A stretch of 64,000 bases of DNA from Natrinema amylolyticus_A (lineage in GTDB: Archaea; Halobacteriota; Halobacteria; Halobacteriales; Natrialbaceae). Of this stretch, positions 1-8,943 are shown piece by piece (position 1 is the first letter of the stretch; each line of letters starts with the position of its first letter). Both the position numbers and the translations under genes were made by a program. Under the pieces are notes generated by a model, which was not told where the DNA came from, searched no databases, and saw nothing but the letters and a program-made list of their open reading frames with translations. The stretch is from NCBI RefSeq assembly GCF_042678045.1, contig NZ_JBHUDI010000005.1:310001-374000 (forward strand). The letters run 5' to 3'.

Positions 1-2604
1 CCACGGCTCGTCGTCGAGCCGCCGCGCCATTTCGGAGAGTTGCGCGTCGATCTCGTCGGTGTGAGTCGGCGCCGTGGTGCCACTGACGAACGAGGCAGCC
101 GCGTGCAGCCGGTCGTCGGAGCCGTCGATCGCGTCGCCGATCGCAGTGGCGCTATCTCGACCCGTTACCGCGAGGATACCGAGCGCGAGTGCCGCGTATC
201 CGCGGATCGCCTCGTCGTCGGTCTCGAGCAACGCGACGAGTCGCTCCCGCGCGGCCGCCGCGTCGTCGGGTGCAGCGGCCGCCAGCCGAGCAACCTCGCC
301 GGCGATCGATTCCCGATCCGTCTCGGCTGCCTCGAGTTCGTCACACAGCAATTCGGTGACCGGCTGTCCATCGGTCTCTGCGATAGCCGTCGCCAGCGCG
401 CGCTCGAGGCCGCGTCGTTCGCGGCCATCCGCCGCTCGCAGCCGCTCGGAAAGCGGCGTCGCCGCGGCGATCAGTTGGGGGTTCATCCGGGCAACGTCGG
501 GAAGCGCCGTCGCGACAGCCGCCGCGCGTTCGTCGCCGGCCGACAGGACCGTCGTGAGTGCCTCGAGCGGTGTCGGCTCGGTCTCGAAATCGGATCCGAG
601 CAGTGTCTCGAGCGTGTCCAGCGTCGCAGCGCGGACGGCCGGCGTCGGCTCGACGAGCAGGTCACAGACCGCACCGACGGCGGCCTCGGTCTCGGCACCG
701 CTCTCGAGGCCGAGGACGGAAAGCGCCTCGCAGGCGGCGACGCGACGCCGCTGGGCGTCGGCGTCGGTTTCCGCGACGGCAAGTGCGACCGTCGGCCGGC
801 AGTCCGCGTCCGGATCGGCGGCGACCGTCGCGAGCGTCCGGTGGGCCGTCTCGCGGACGCTCCGATCGTCGTCGTCGAGCGCGTCGAACAGTCCCGATAG
901 CGCCGGTCGGATCGCATCGGGAGAGGTCGTCGCGATCCGCTCGAGCGCCAGCGCCGCGGTGTGGCGGACGTCTGCGTCGTCGTCCGACAACCGCTCGCCG
1001 AGCGCATCGACGGCCACGCGAGCCTCCTGGGGTGTTTCGGAAGCGACCGTCACCAGATCGCGAGCCGCCCCGAGCCGGACCGACGCGCGTTCGTGGTCGA
1101 GTCGCCGACACAGCGATCGAACCGCCGGATGGGGGTCGCCGGTCCACGACGTGGCGATCGTCGCCAACCGACTGGCGGCGTAGCCGCGGATCCACTCGTC
1201 GTCGTCCTCGAGTCCCTCGATCAGCGCCGGGACGTCGCCGGCGTCGCCGGCGTCCTCGCGAGCGATCGCACCCAGCGCCACGGCCGCTCGATGACGGACC
1301 GGCTCGTGTGAATCGACGAGACGCTCGGCGAGTGCCGGCGCGACGGGGCGGACGGCGGCCGCGTCGGTCGTCGCAACGGCGGCAATCGCACGGACGGCCT
1401 CGAGTCGGACGTCGTCGTCGTCGATCTCGAGAGCGCTGGCGAGATCGGCGACGACAGGCACAACGGCCCCGGGAGCCACGTCGGCCACGGCAGCGATGGT
1501 CCTCACGGCGTGGTCCCGAATCGGCGGGTCGTCGCGAGTCACGCGGCGGGCGAGGGGCTCGACGGCAGGGGTGACCGCGTCGGGCTGGGCTGTGGCAACC
1601 GTCGACAGCGTCGCGGCCGCGTCGACCCGGACGGCCTCGAGCTCGTCCGCGAGCCGATCGACGAGCGCGTCGACAGCCGGGACGACCGCGTCGGGGTCGT
1701 ACTCGGCGACATCTCGAAGCGCGCCGACGGTTTTCGTTCTGACGACGGCCTCGTCGTCGAGACTTGCAGCCAGCGCGTCGACGATCTCGCTGACCGGTTC
1801 GGGGCGGGCCGCCGCGACGGCCGCGATCGCCGTCGCGGAGTCGACGCGGACGGACTCGCGCTCGTCGGTCAGCCCTGCCACGAGGGCGTCGACTGATGAT
1901 GCGACCGCGACCGGCCGCTCGATCGCGATCGCGTGCAGCGCCCGTGTCGCGTGCTCCCGGACGGCCGGCTCGTCCTCGAGGCGATCGACGAGTCGATCAC
2001 GGGTCTCGAGGGCGGCGTCGGGATCGACCTCGGCGACGGCTGCGAGGATCGCCGTCACGTTTTCCCTGACTGAGCGGACGTCATTGTCGATCGCTGTTGC
2101 GATCTCGTCGGTGATCGGCACGACGGCCTCGGGCTCGGCTGCGGCGATCGCGGCGAGGGCGTCCGTCACCCGGACTCGAACGCGTCGCTCGTCATCGGTG
2201 ACGGCGGCCGCAAGATCGGGCGTCGCGTCGACGACGGCAGCGGGCTCGTCGGCTGCAATCGACGCGAGCGCGTCGGCGACGTCCGTTCGAATCGCGGGCG
2301 AACCGTCGAGCCACTCGAGCAGCGCCGGCACGGAATCCCGTGTCGCTGCCGGATAGTCTGCCGCGACGGCCGACAGCGCCGCGGCTGCGTGGGTTCTGAT
2401 CGCCGGCTCGTCCTCGAAACAGTCGGTCAGCGACGCCACCGCCGATCGCACGTCCGCCGGCCGATCGGACGCCTCCTCGGCCAGCGTGCGGGCTGCGTAC
2501 TCCCTGACATCTGGGTCGTCCGCCGTCAGAAAGGTCTCGAGTTGGTCGATACCGAGGGTAACTTCGAGCCCCTCGTCGGTCGTGATCTCGTTGTGGCGTG
2601 ACAT
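1..2604 (-). CDS. HEAT-repeat protein, partial (C-terminus beyond left edge)
   Basis: The frame is open from an ATG at 2604 (MSRHNEITTD) to base 1, so at least 868 residues are present and the end is missing. Almost the whole protein is built of tandem units of about 38-40 residues with the pattern ALxxLxxDEPxVRxxAAxALxxVAxxxP. These are HEAT/PBS-lyase-type helical repeats forming a superhelical scaffold. No catalytic domain or signal peptide is seen, and the protein is very acidic. Such proteins usually mediate protein-protein contacts, and the partner is unknown. It is divergent from nothing nearby: topA downstream on the map is on the same strand, 250 bp away. The several long open frames on the opposite strand are GC-driven shadows. 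Confidence 0.85.
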   Translation of the reverse strand, partial: MSRHNEITTDEGLEVTLGIDQLETFLTADDPDVREYAARTLAEEASDRPADVRSAVASLTDCFEDEPAIRTHAAAALSAVAADYPAATRDSVPALLEWLDGSPAIRTDVADALASIAADEPAAVVDATPDLAAAVTDDERRVRVRVTDALAAIAAAEPEAVVPITDEIATAIDNDVRSVRENVTAILAAVAEVDPDAALETRDRLVDRLEDEPAVREHATRALHAIAIERPVAVASSVDALVAGLTDERESVRVDSATAIAAVAAARPEPVSEIVDALAASLDDEAVVRTKTVGALRDVAEYDPDAVVPAVDALVDRLADELEAVRVDAAATLSTVATAQPDAVTPAVEPLARRVTRDDPPIRDHAVRTIAAVADVAPGAVVPVVADLASALEIDDDDVRLEAVRAIAAVATTDAAAVRPVAPALAERLVDSHEPVRHRAAVALGAIAREDAGDAGDVPALIEGLEDDDEWIRGYAASRLATIATSWTGDPHPAVRSLCRRLDHERASVRLGAARDLVTVASETPQEARVAVDALGERLSDDDADVRHTAALALERIATTSPDAIRPALSGLFDALDDDDRSVRETAHRTLATVAADPDADCRPTVALAVAETDADAQRRRVAACEALSVLGLESGAETEAAVGAVCDLLVEPTPAVRAATLDTLETLLGSDFETEPTPLEALTTVLSAGDERAAAVATALPDVARMNPQLIAAATPLSERLRAADGRERRGLERALATAIAETDGQPVTELLCDELEAAETDRESIAGEVARLAAAAPDDAAAARERLVALLETDDEAIRGYAALALGILAVTGRDSATAIGDAIDGSDDRLHAAASFVSGTTAPTHTDEIDAQLSEMARRLDDEPW

Positions 2605-2853
2605 AGTCCGTCCCGTAACATGTGCGATCGCGAACGACGCGATCTGATCGAGAACGATACGTATACACACACGCAGTTAATGGTATACCCGGCACAGTCA
2701 GATAGACACGACGGTCGGCTGGTCCGTCTCGTCAGTCGACAGTGACTGTCCGGCAGTTCGACCGGCGGATCTCGAATCGAGCCTCCGTACCGACTCGGTC
2801 CTCGACGGACGGCTTCCTGTGGGCGTCTGCCAGGTCGAAAAACGGGTGTCACG

Positions 2854-5334
2854 CTAGGCTTTCGCCTGCCAGCTTCGGACGCGGTCGGCGCTGACGCCGT
2901 CGACGTCCTCGGCGACTGCGTCGGGATCGGCCGCGGTCAGGTCATCGAGATCCTCGATCCCCGCGTCGGCGAGTTTCTCGACGGTCTTGGCACCGATTCC
3001 GTCGAGCGACTCGAGATCGGAGCCCGACTCGCTCTCGCGGGCCTGAAACTCCTGGTAGTTGCAGATCGGACAACCCAGTTCCCAGGGCTCGTCGCCGCTG
3101 TGGACGACGAGTTCGGGCAGGTCGTGTTCGTCACAATACTCGTCGGTGACTTCGATCTCGCCGCGGCGGGGCAGCGGCAGCGAGTACTCACAGTCGGGAT
3201 ATCGCGTACAGCCAACGAGCCGCGAGCCGCTCTGTAGTGTTTTAATCGCTAACTCGCCGCCATGTTCGTCACCGCACTCTGGACAGTCACCGATGATCGG
3301 TCCCTCGCCGGCGTCTTCGGCCTTGCAGAGCGGACAGCCGTGGACGAACGTCTGCCGGCCGGCGAGCATCTTGACGTGATGGAGGTCGTGTTCGTCGCAG
3401 GTCTCCTCCATGATCAACGGCTTGCCCGTCGACGGCAGCGGCAGCGTGAACTCACAGTCGGGGTAGCCGTCACAGCCGACGAAATAGGAGCCGTGACGGC
3501 TCCGGCGCACGAGCAGGTCCTCGCCACACTCGGGACACGGCCCCAGCCGCTTGTCGTCTTTCAGGGACTTGCGAAGCTGGTCGCCGATCTCGTCGCGTGA
3601 CTCCGCGAGGTTCGCGAAGATCTCCTCGAGCATCTCCCGGGATTCGTCAGTGACGTCGTCGAGGGTCGCTTCACCCGAGGCAATGGCGTCCATGTCGGCC
3701 TCGAGCTGGGCGGTCATCTCCTCGCTGACGACGCGGTCGGCGTAGTCCTCGGCGGCCTCGACGACGGCCATCGCGAGTCGCGTCGGCCGCGGCGGGTCAC
3801 CTTCGACGTAACCTCGGTCGTACAGTTTCTCGAGGATGTCGTGGCGGGTCGATTTCGTCCCGATCCCCAGGTCCTCCATGGTCTCGATGAGCCGCGACTG
3901 GCCGTATCGGCGGGGTGGCTGGGTCTGTTTCTCCTCGAGTTCGACGTCGGACAGCGCCAGCTGCTCGCCTTCGTCGACGTCGGGGACGTAGTTTTCGCTC
4001 GTGCTGAAGTAGGGGTAGACGTCGTGGTAGCCGGGCTCGACGAGGCGCTTGCCGTTGGCCTTGAGCCGGTAGTCGTCGACCTCGGCGACGACCTTGAGGT
4101 GTTCCCAGACCGCGGCGTCGGCGACGGTCGCGAAAAAGCGCCGGACGACGAGTTCGAAGATCTCCCACTCGTCGTCCGAGATATCGCCACGAGACGGAAT
4201 CTCGCCCGTCGGGTGGATCGGCGGGTGGTCGGTCGTCTCCTCGTCGCCCTCCGTCGGGGTGATCTCGTCGGCCTCGAGCAGCGACTCGGCCGACTCACCG
4301 AGCGTCGAGTGGCCGACGAAGTCGTCGAGCAGCTCTTCGGGATCTAAGTCGTCGGGGTAGACGGTGTTGTCCGTCCGTGGGTAGGTGATGTAGCCGGCGG
4401 TATAGAGGTCCTCGGCGATCGACATCGCGCGCTTGGCCGAGTAGCCGAGTGCGCTGGCTGCACGGATGAACTGTGTCGTGTTGAACGGCGTCGGCGGCGT
4501 GTCAGTCCGCGTTCGTCGGTTGACGTCGACGACTGTTGCGGTGTCACGCTCGGCAAGGGTTTCGTAGACCTCGTCGGCGATGGCCTCCTCCCAGACGCGT
4601 TCGGCCTCGTTGCCGTCCTCGTCGCGGTAGAAGTACTGGGCCTCGAAGGTCGTGTCGTCTTTGGCGAGATCGGCGAACAGCTCCCAGTAGTCCTCGGGAT
4701 CGAACGCCTCGATCTCACGCTCGCGGTCGACGATCAGCTTGAGCGTCGGCGACTGCACCCGGCCCACGGAGATGAAGTCCTCGCCGAGTTGGCCCGCCGA
4801 CAGGGAGAGAAAGCGCGTGAGCGCGGCCCCCCAGATCAGATCAATGATCTGACGGGCCTCGCCGGCGGCTGCCAGATCGAAGTCGAGGTCGTCGGGCTCG
4901 TCGAAGGCGTTTTGCACCTCGTTTTCAGTGATCGAGGAGAACCGCACCCGGCGAATGGGAACGTCCTCGTCGACATCGCGGACGATGTCGTAGGCCTCCT
5001 TGCCGATCAGCTCCCCCTCGCGGTCGTAGTCGGTCGCGATCGTTACGCGTTCGGCACGGCGGGCCAGCAGCCGCAACGTCGCCACGATGTTTTCTTTCGT
5101 CGGTGTCTTCTCGACGCTGGCGTCGATCAACTCGACGGGCTCGACGTCTCGCCAGTCGGAGTACTCCGGCGGGAAGTCCACGCCGACGACGTGGCCCGAC
5201 AGCCCCACACAGCGCTTGCCGCCCCACTCGTAGACGTTCACCCCGTTCTCGCGACTCGAGTCGTAGGTTCCCCCGCTTAAGATGTCGGCGATCCGGCGGG
5301 CTGCGTTGTCCTTCTCGGTGATGATCAGTTCCAC
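2854..5334 (-). CDS. topA: DNA topoisomerase I (type IA)
   Basis: This 826-residue protein relaxes negatively supercoiled DNA by transient single-strand cleavage. The N-terminal TOPRIM domain carries ITEKDNAA (Glu7) and TDYDREGELIG (residues 101-111, acidic metal ligands). The active-site tyrosine is Tyr318 in GYITYPRTDN. After the core come zinc-finger units of the C4 topoisomerase type, including CPECGEDLLV...CDGYPDC and CPECGDEHGG...CTRYPDC with a degenerate CPLC pair between them. The C-terminus is a helix-hairpin-helix segment (SLDGIGAKTVEKLADAGIEDL). The start is a GTG at 5334, immediately before the conserved ELIITEKDN. Length and domain order are normal for archaeal TopA. Confidence 0.95.
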   Translation of the reverse strand: MELIITEKDNAARRIADILSGGTYDSSRENGVNVYEWGGKRCVGLSGHVVGVDFPPEYSDWRDVEPVELIDASVEKTPTKENIVATLRLLARRAERVTIATDYDREGELIGKEAYDIVRDVDEDVPIRRVRFSSITENEVQNAFDEPDDLDFDLAAAGEARQIIDLIWGAALTRFLSLSAGQLGEDFISVGRVQSPTLKLIVDREREIEAFDPEDYWELFADLAKDDTTFEAQYFYRDEDGNEAERVWEEAIADEVYETLAERDTATVVDVNRRTRTDTPPTPFNTTQFIRAASALGYSAKRAMSIAEDLYTAGYITYPRTDNTVYPDDLDPEELLDDFVGHSTLGESAESLLEADEITPTEGDEETTDHPPIHPTGEIPSRGDISDDEWEIFELVVRRFFATVADAAVWEHLKVVAEVDDYRLKANGKRLVEPGYHDVYPYFSTSENYVPDVDEGEQLALSDVELEEKQTQPPRRYGQSRLIETMEDLGIGTKSTRHDILEKLYDRGYVEGDPPRPTRLAMAVVEAAEDYADRVVSEEMTAQLEADMDAIASGEATLDDVTDESREMLEEIFANLAESRDEIGDQLRKSLKDDKRLGPCPECGEDLLVRRSRHGSYFVGCDGYPDCEFTLPLPSTGKPLIMEETCDEHDLHHVKMLAGRQTFVHGCPLCKAEDAGEGPIIGDCPECGDEHGGELAIKTLQSGSRLVGCTRYPDCEYSLPLPRRGEIEVTDEYCDEHDLPELVVHSGDEPWELGCPICNYQEFQARESESGSDLESLDGIGAKTVEKLADAGIEDLDDLTAADPDAVAEDVDGVSADRVRSWQAKA

Positions 5335-5615
5335 CGCGGACCACCCCCGGGTCCTCGAGCGTCCGGTCGCCGTCGTCGCGGACGAGTATCGGTCATCGTC
5401 GCTCGGTACGATTGAGCGTCTGATAACGCTTTCGCCAAAACCAGCCGACAGCGCGGGTGTGCGTGCGGCTACGTGTCGCGTGGGCGCGTGCGTCGAGCAC
5501 CACCCGATGATGTCTCGGTTCGACCGTCATCTCGACCCATGGGATATGGTGCCGACTCGCTTATCTTTGCTCGAGGTGTAGTCTCTACTGCGTGTAAACG
5601 CGGAGCTACCTAATC

Positions 5616-5882
5616 ATGGAAAAAAACGTAGGCGGATTCGATCGTACCTGGCGGCTCGTTGGCGGCGCGCTCCTGGCGGTCATCGGTGTAGCCGCGCTGG
5701 TCGGTGTCATCTCGATTGGCACCCTTCTCCCGGCCCTGCTGGTCGTCCTCGGTGTCGTGTTTTTCGCCACCGGCGTCGTCCAGAAGTGCGTCCTCAACCG
5801 GCTGGTGGGACTCGACACCTACCGCGGTGAAGAGGCAGAGACCGACCGGATGGACGAGATATCCGCGGACCGGCCGAGCTAA
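5616..5882 (+). CDS. DUF2892 (YgaP-type) small membrane protein
   Basis: An 88-residue protein begins MEKNVGGFDRTWRLVGG, the hallmark of the DUF2892/YgaP transmembrane domain. Two hydrophobic helices follow at about residues 14-33 and 36-54, then a short acidic cytoplasmic tail. A cysteine (QKC, about residue 60) closes the second helix, as in many members. No function is known for the isolated domain; in bacterial YgaP it anchors a rhodanese domain, which is absent here. It stands alone between topA and thi4. Confidence 0.8.
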   Translation: MEKNVGGFDRTWRLVGGALLAVIGVAALVGVISIGTLLPALLVVLGVVFFATGVVQKCVLNRLVGLDTYRGEEAETDRMDEISADRPS

Positions 5883-5980
5883 CCGTCGACTCGAGCAGCC
5901 GATCGGTCGAAATCGGTCGACGACAACTCTTTTGTGTGTGACTCTCACGCTGAATCGTCTTTCAAGCAATCGCTACGATA

Positions 5981-6011
5981 GATTTTTAACCACTAGGTCA
6001 TACCACCTAGT
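5981..6011 (+). promoter_or_regulatory. thi4 promoter with ThiR-type palindromic operator
   Basis: A TATA-like box (gatttttaac, 5981-5990) is followed by a perfect inverted repeat ACTAGGT (5992-5998), six spacer bases, and ACCTAGT (6005-6011). The thi4 ATG is at 6015, so the transcript is probably leaderless and the palindrome covers the expected start of transcription, the right place for a repressor. The HTH-ThiN protein at 8944-9843 is the obvious candidate to bind it. Repressor identity is inferred; the palindrome itself is seen directly. Confidence 0.75.
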
Positions 6012-6014
6012 TGT

Positions 6015-6944
6015 ATGAGCGAATTCGAGCAATTCAGTCAGGTCGGCGAAGCAGATGTAACGCGCGCAATCGGACAGGAGTGGACCGAGGAGTTCATGGA
6101 CTTCTCGGACTCGGACGTCATCATCGTCGGCGGCGGCCCATCGGGGCTGACTGCCGCGAAGGAACTCTCCGAGCGCGGTGTCCAGACGATGGTCGTCGAG
6201 AAGAACAACTACCTCGGCGGCGGCTTCTGGCTCGGCGGCTTCCTGATGAACAAGGTGACGGTACGCGACCCCGCCCAGGGGATCCTCGAGGACCTCGAGG
6301 TGGATTACAAGCAGGCACAGGACAGCGAAGGGCTGTACGTCGCGAACGGGCCCGAGGCCTGTTCGGGCCTGATCAAGGCCGCCTGCGACGCGGGCGCGAA
6401 GATGCAGAACATGACCGAGTTCACCGATATCGTTATTCGCGAGGACCACAAGGTCTCGGGGATCGTGATGAACTGGACGCCAGTCCACGCCCTGCCCCGC
6501 GAGATCACCTGCGTCGATCCGATCGCCGTCGAGGCCGATCTGGTCATCGACGCGACCGGCCACGACGCGATGGCTGTCAAGAAACTCGACGAGCGCGGCG
6601 TCCTCGACGCGCCCGGCATCGCCGACGCGAAGGAGTCGGCGACCGGGATGGACCAGACCGGCGACGACAGCTACGGCGCGCCCGGCCACGACTCACCCGG
6701 CCACGACTCGATGTGGGTCGGCAAAAGCGAGGACGCCGTCGTCGAACATACTGGCCTCGTCCACGACGGCCTCATCGCCACCGGGATGGCCACCGCGACG
6801 ACCTACGGTCTCCCACGGATGGGTCCGACCTTCGGTGCCATGCTCGTCTCGGGCAAGCGCGCCGCCCAGGTCGCGCTCGACGAACTCGAGGTCGATGCAG
6901 ACCCCGTCGAACTGACCTCGCGGGCCGCACCAGCCGACGACTAA
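6015..6944 (+). CDS. thi4: Thiamine thiazole synthase Thi4
   Basis: This 309-residue enzyme makes the thiazole moiety of thiamine from NAD, glycine and a sulfur donor. The dinucleotide-binding motif DVIIVGGGPSGLTAAKEL (about 34-51) and the NYLGGGFWLGG segment are typical. The cysteine of REITCVDP (Cys166) lies where the sulfur-donating, single-turnover ('suicide') cysteine sits in yeast and Haloferax Thi4; methanogen enzymes have histidine there and use sulfide. The C-terminus has the GPTFGAMLVSGKRAA signature. Start codon 6015 is chosen because it follows the TATA box by about 30 bp. The palindrome just upstream suggests repression when thiamine is plentiful. The next gene is 13 bp downstream, so the two are probably co-transcribed. 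Confidence 0.93.
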   Translation: MSEFEQFSQVGEADVTRAIGQEWTEEFMDFSDSDVIIVGGGPSGLTAAKELSERGVQTMVVEKNNYLGGGFWLGGFLMNKVTVRDPAQGILEDLEVDYKQAQDSEGLYVANGPEACSGLIKAACDAGAKMQNMTEFTDIVIREDHKVSGIVMNWTPVHALPREITCVDPIAVEADLVIDATGHDAMAVKKLDERGVLDAPGIADAKESATGMDQTGDDSYGAPGHDSPGHDSMWVGKSEDAVVEHTGLVHDGLIATGMATATTYGLPRMGPTFGAMLVSGKRAAQVALDELEVDADPVELTSRAAPADD

Positions 6945-6957
6945 CCACACACCCCAG

Positions 6958-7722
6958 ATGGTCGACCGAGTCATCTGCTATCGCGCCCCGACGACGGTCG
7001 CCGACGCCGACGCGATCGCCGACTGGCTTGCCGCGCGGATCGATGCCGACGTGAACGTCTGCGACCGCTTCCTCGAGGTCCACCGCACGGACGACCTTGC
7101 GGAACGGTTCGCCGAGGCGCGAGTCACCTCGCCGTACGACCGCGAGACGGGCAACACGATGCTCGGGACGATCCGGTACGAGGAGCGCGCCCTCGAGCAT
7201 CCCGAGCGCGAAGGCGGGGTCCTCTACGACGGGGTCCAAATTCAGCGCGCACTCAATGCCGCACTCCCCGCCGACGAGCGGGGGCTCGAGACGCTGCACG
7301 TCCCGCTCCTCGATCGGGCGATCGGAACCTGGGGCGACCACGACGGCCGCTGGCACAAGCGCGTGACCGTCCTCGGCCAGCCGGCGCTGGTGTCGGTCCC
7401 CGGCCTCTACGAGGCCCCCGCAAAGCCCGAGGCGTACTACAAGGAAAAACAGCGCCACGCCCTGCTGTCGGGTGATGCACCACCGCGGGAGGTCCTCGAG
7501 AACCAGGTCGAAGGCGACTTTCTGGTCGAAGACGACCCGCGGACGACCGACGCGCTGTGTGGGTACGTTCTGGGAGCGTACCACTACCTCGAGACCGGCG
7601 AGGCGTTTTGCGATCGGGAGGGCTGCCGGCTGTTCAACGCCCACTACCACGAGGACCTGATCGACGCCCAGTTGCGCGAGCCCGCCTTCTGCAGCGAGCA
7701 CGCGCGGCAGTACGCGGACTGA
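6958..7722 (+). CDS. DUF6775-type putative metallopeptidase, archaemetzincin-like C-terminus
   Basis: A 254-residue soluble protein lies 13 bp after thi4 in a likely operon. I recognise it as a haloarchaeal family labelled DUF6775 putative metallopeptidase, from memory. The C-terminal part reads C-x4-C-RL...CSEH (CDREGC, then CSEH about 20 residues later). This resembles the structural zinc site C-x4-C-x-M-x17-C-x2-C of archaemetzincins. The catalytic HExxHxxGxxH that should precede it is not intact: only the glycine at the expected spacing remains (LETGEAFC). It may therefore be a zinc-binding protein without protease activity. Its role in thiamine metabolism is unknown and suggested only by position. 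Confidence 0.6.
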   Translation: MVDRVICYRAPTTVADADAIADWLAARIDADVNVCDRFLEVHRTDDLAERFAEARVTSPYDRETGNTMLGTIRYEERALEHPEREGGVLYDGVQIQRALNAALPADERGLETLHVPLLDRAIGTWGDHDGRWHKRVTVLGQPALVSVPGLYEAPAKPEAYYKEKQRHALLSGDAPPREVLENQVEGDFLVEDDPRTTDALCGYVLGAYHYLETGEAFCDREGCRLFNAHYHEDLIDAQLREPAFCSEHARQYAD

Positions 7723-7798
7723 GACGGACGGCTGTCGGTCGTCCGACGCTTCCGCGATCGGTGCGTATTTTCGTCGCAGTCACGTTCGAAATCCCACG

Positions 7799-8209
7799 AT
7801 GAACGAGGAGTTTACCGTCGACATTCCGGTTCGGTATCGCGACCTCGATCCGCTGGGTCACGTCAACAACGCCGTCTACGTGAGCTATCTCGAGACTGCC
7901 CGTGTCGACTATCTGGAAGCCGTAGCCGATATCGCGGCCGAAGACATCTCGTTCGTCATTGCGAACCTCGAGATCGACTACGAGCGGCCGATCACGAAGG
8001 GGGACGATCCCACGGTCGCGCTCTGGATAGCCGAACTCGGCGAGACCAGTTGTACGATGGACTACGAGATCCGGGCCGACGGAACGGTCGCGGCGACCGC
8101 CGAAACGACGATGGTCCACGTCGATCCCGACACGGGGCGGGCGACGCCGTTGCCCGACGAGCTTCGAGCGCGGATGCAACCGTCAGAAAACGTCGGTCCG
8201 TCGGCGTAA
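7799..8209 (+). CDS. Acyl-CoA thioesterase, 4HBT/YbgC hotdog family
   Basis: A 136-residue hotdog-fold protein. The N-terminal motif RYRDLDPLGHVNNAVYVSYLE (residues about 11-31) contains the catalytic Asp and the GHVNN turn of YbgC/FadM-type thioesterases, which hydrolyse acyl-CoA esters. Length matches the family, and a tetramer or dimer is expected. A TATA-like sequence (gtattttcg) lies about 30 bp before the ATG. The natural substrate cannot be told from sequence. Confidence 0.85.
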   Translation: MNEEFTVDIPVRYRDLDPLGHVNNAVYVSYLETARVDYLEAVADIAAEDISFVIANLEIDYERPITKGDDPTVALWIAELGETSCTMDYEIRADGTVAATAETTMVHVDPDTGRATPLPDELRARMQPSENVGPSA

Positions 8210-8249
8210 GTGGCTCGCGTGACGAGCCGATAGATAAGTATCGGTTCGG

Positions 8250-8936
8250 TTACTCGAGTCGACCACCGGTTAGCCGGACGACGCCGAAGACGTGCGTTTC
8301 GTCCGCGATGGCGACCGCCCGCTCGCGGAGTCGAGTATGTGCGGCGTCGATCTTTTCCTCGAGGCGTCGCTGGGGATCAGTCTCGTAGCGAAGCCGCGTC
8401 GTCGGCGGCGTCGAGAGGACGACGATCGCCCGGAAGACGGCATTGACCGGCGGCGCATACCATTCCTGGCTCGGGGCGGCGTTGGCAAGTACGACGGTGC
8501 CGCCGGGGCCGACGAGGTCACACCAGTCGTCGACCGCGCCGGCCGGGTCGTCGAGCATCCCCACGACGAACGTCGCGAGGACGGCGTCGATTTCGCCGTC
8601 GATCGCAGCCGGCGCGTCGGACCCGAGCGGTGGTTGCGTCGCGTCCCCTTGCAGGACGTGGACGTTGTCGTACTCCGCAGTCGCCCTCCGCGCCCGCTCG
8701 AGGACGGGCCGGGTGAAATCGATCCCGATCACAGTTCCCTCGGGGCCGACCCGCTCGCGGAGATAGGGGAGATTTGCTCCCGTGCCACAGCCCATCTCGA
8801 CGACGGTATCGCCGGGCTCGAGCCGACAGGCGGCGGCCGCTCGCCGGCGGAGCCGCGCGATCCCGGGCGTTCGCCGCGCGATCAGATCGTAGAGCCGTGC
8901 CCAGCGGCCGTAGAACGCCTGTGATTCCGTCGCCAT
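8250..8936 (-). CDS. Class I SAM-dependent methyltransferase
   Basis: This 228-residue protein has the Rossmann-fold methyltransferase motifs: VVEMGCGTGANLPYL (motif I, SAM binding), GIDFTRPVLERAR (acidic residue of motif II) and LQGDATQPPL (motif III). The N-terminal FYGRWARLYD resembles UbiE/PmtA-like lipid or quinone methyltransferases, and phospholipid or menaquinone methylation would fit, but the substrate is undetermined. It is convergent with the thioesterase (41 bp apart) and just 7 bp downstream of thiR on the same strand, so it may be co-transcribed with thiR. Confidence 0.8.
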   Translation of the reverse strand: MATESQAFYGRWARLYDLIARRTPGIARLRRRAAAACRLEPGDTVVEMGCGTGANLPYLRERVGPEGTVIGIDFTRPVLERARRATAEYDNVHVLQGDATQPPLGSDAPAAIDGEIDAVLATFVVGMLDDPAGAVDDWCDLVGPGGTVVLANAAPSQEWYAPPVNAVFRAIVVLSTPPTTRLRYETDPQRRLEEKIDAAHTRLRERAVAIADETHVFGVVRLTGGRLE

Positions 8937-8943
8937 CGTGGCT

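Noticed and set aside
5981..6014. TPP riboswitch upstream of thi4
   Set aside because: There is almost no leader between TATA and ATG, so no room for an aptamer; the palindrome indicates protein control.
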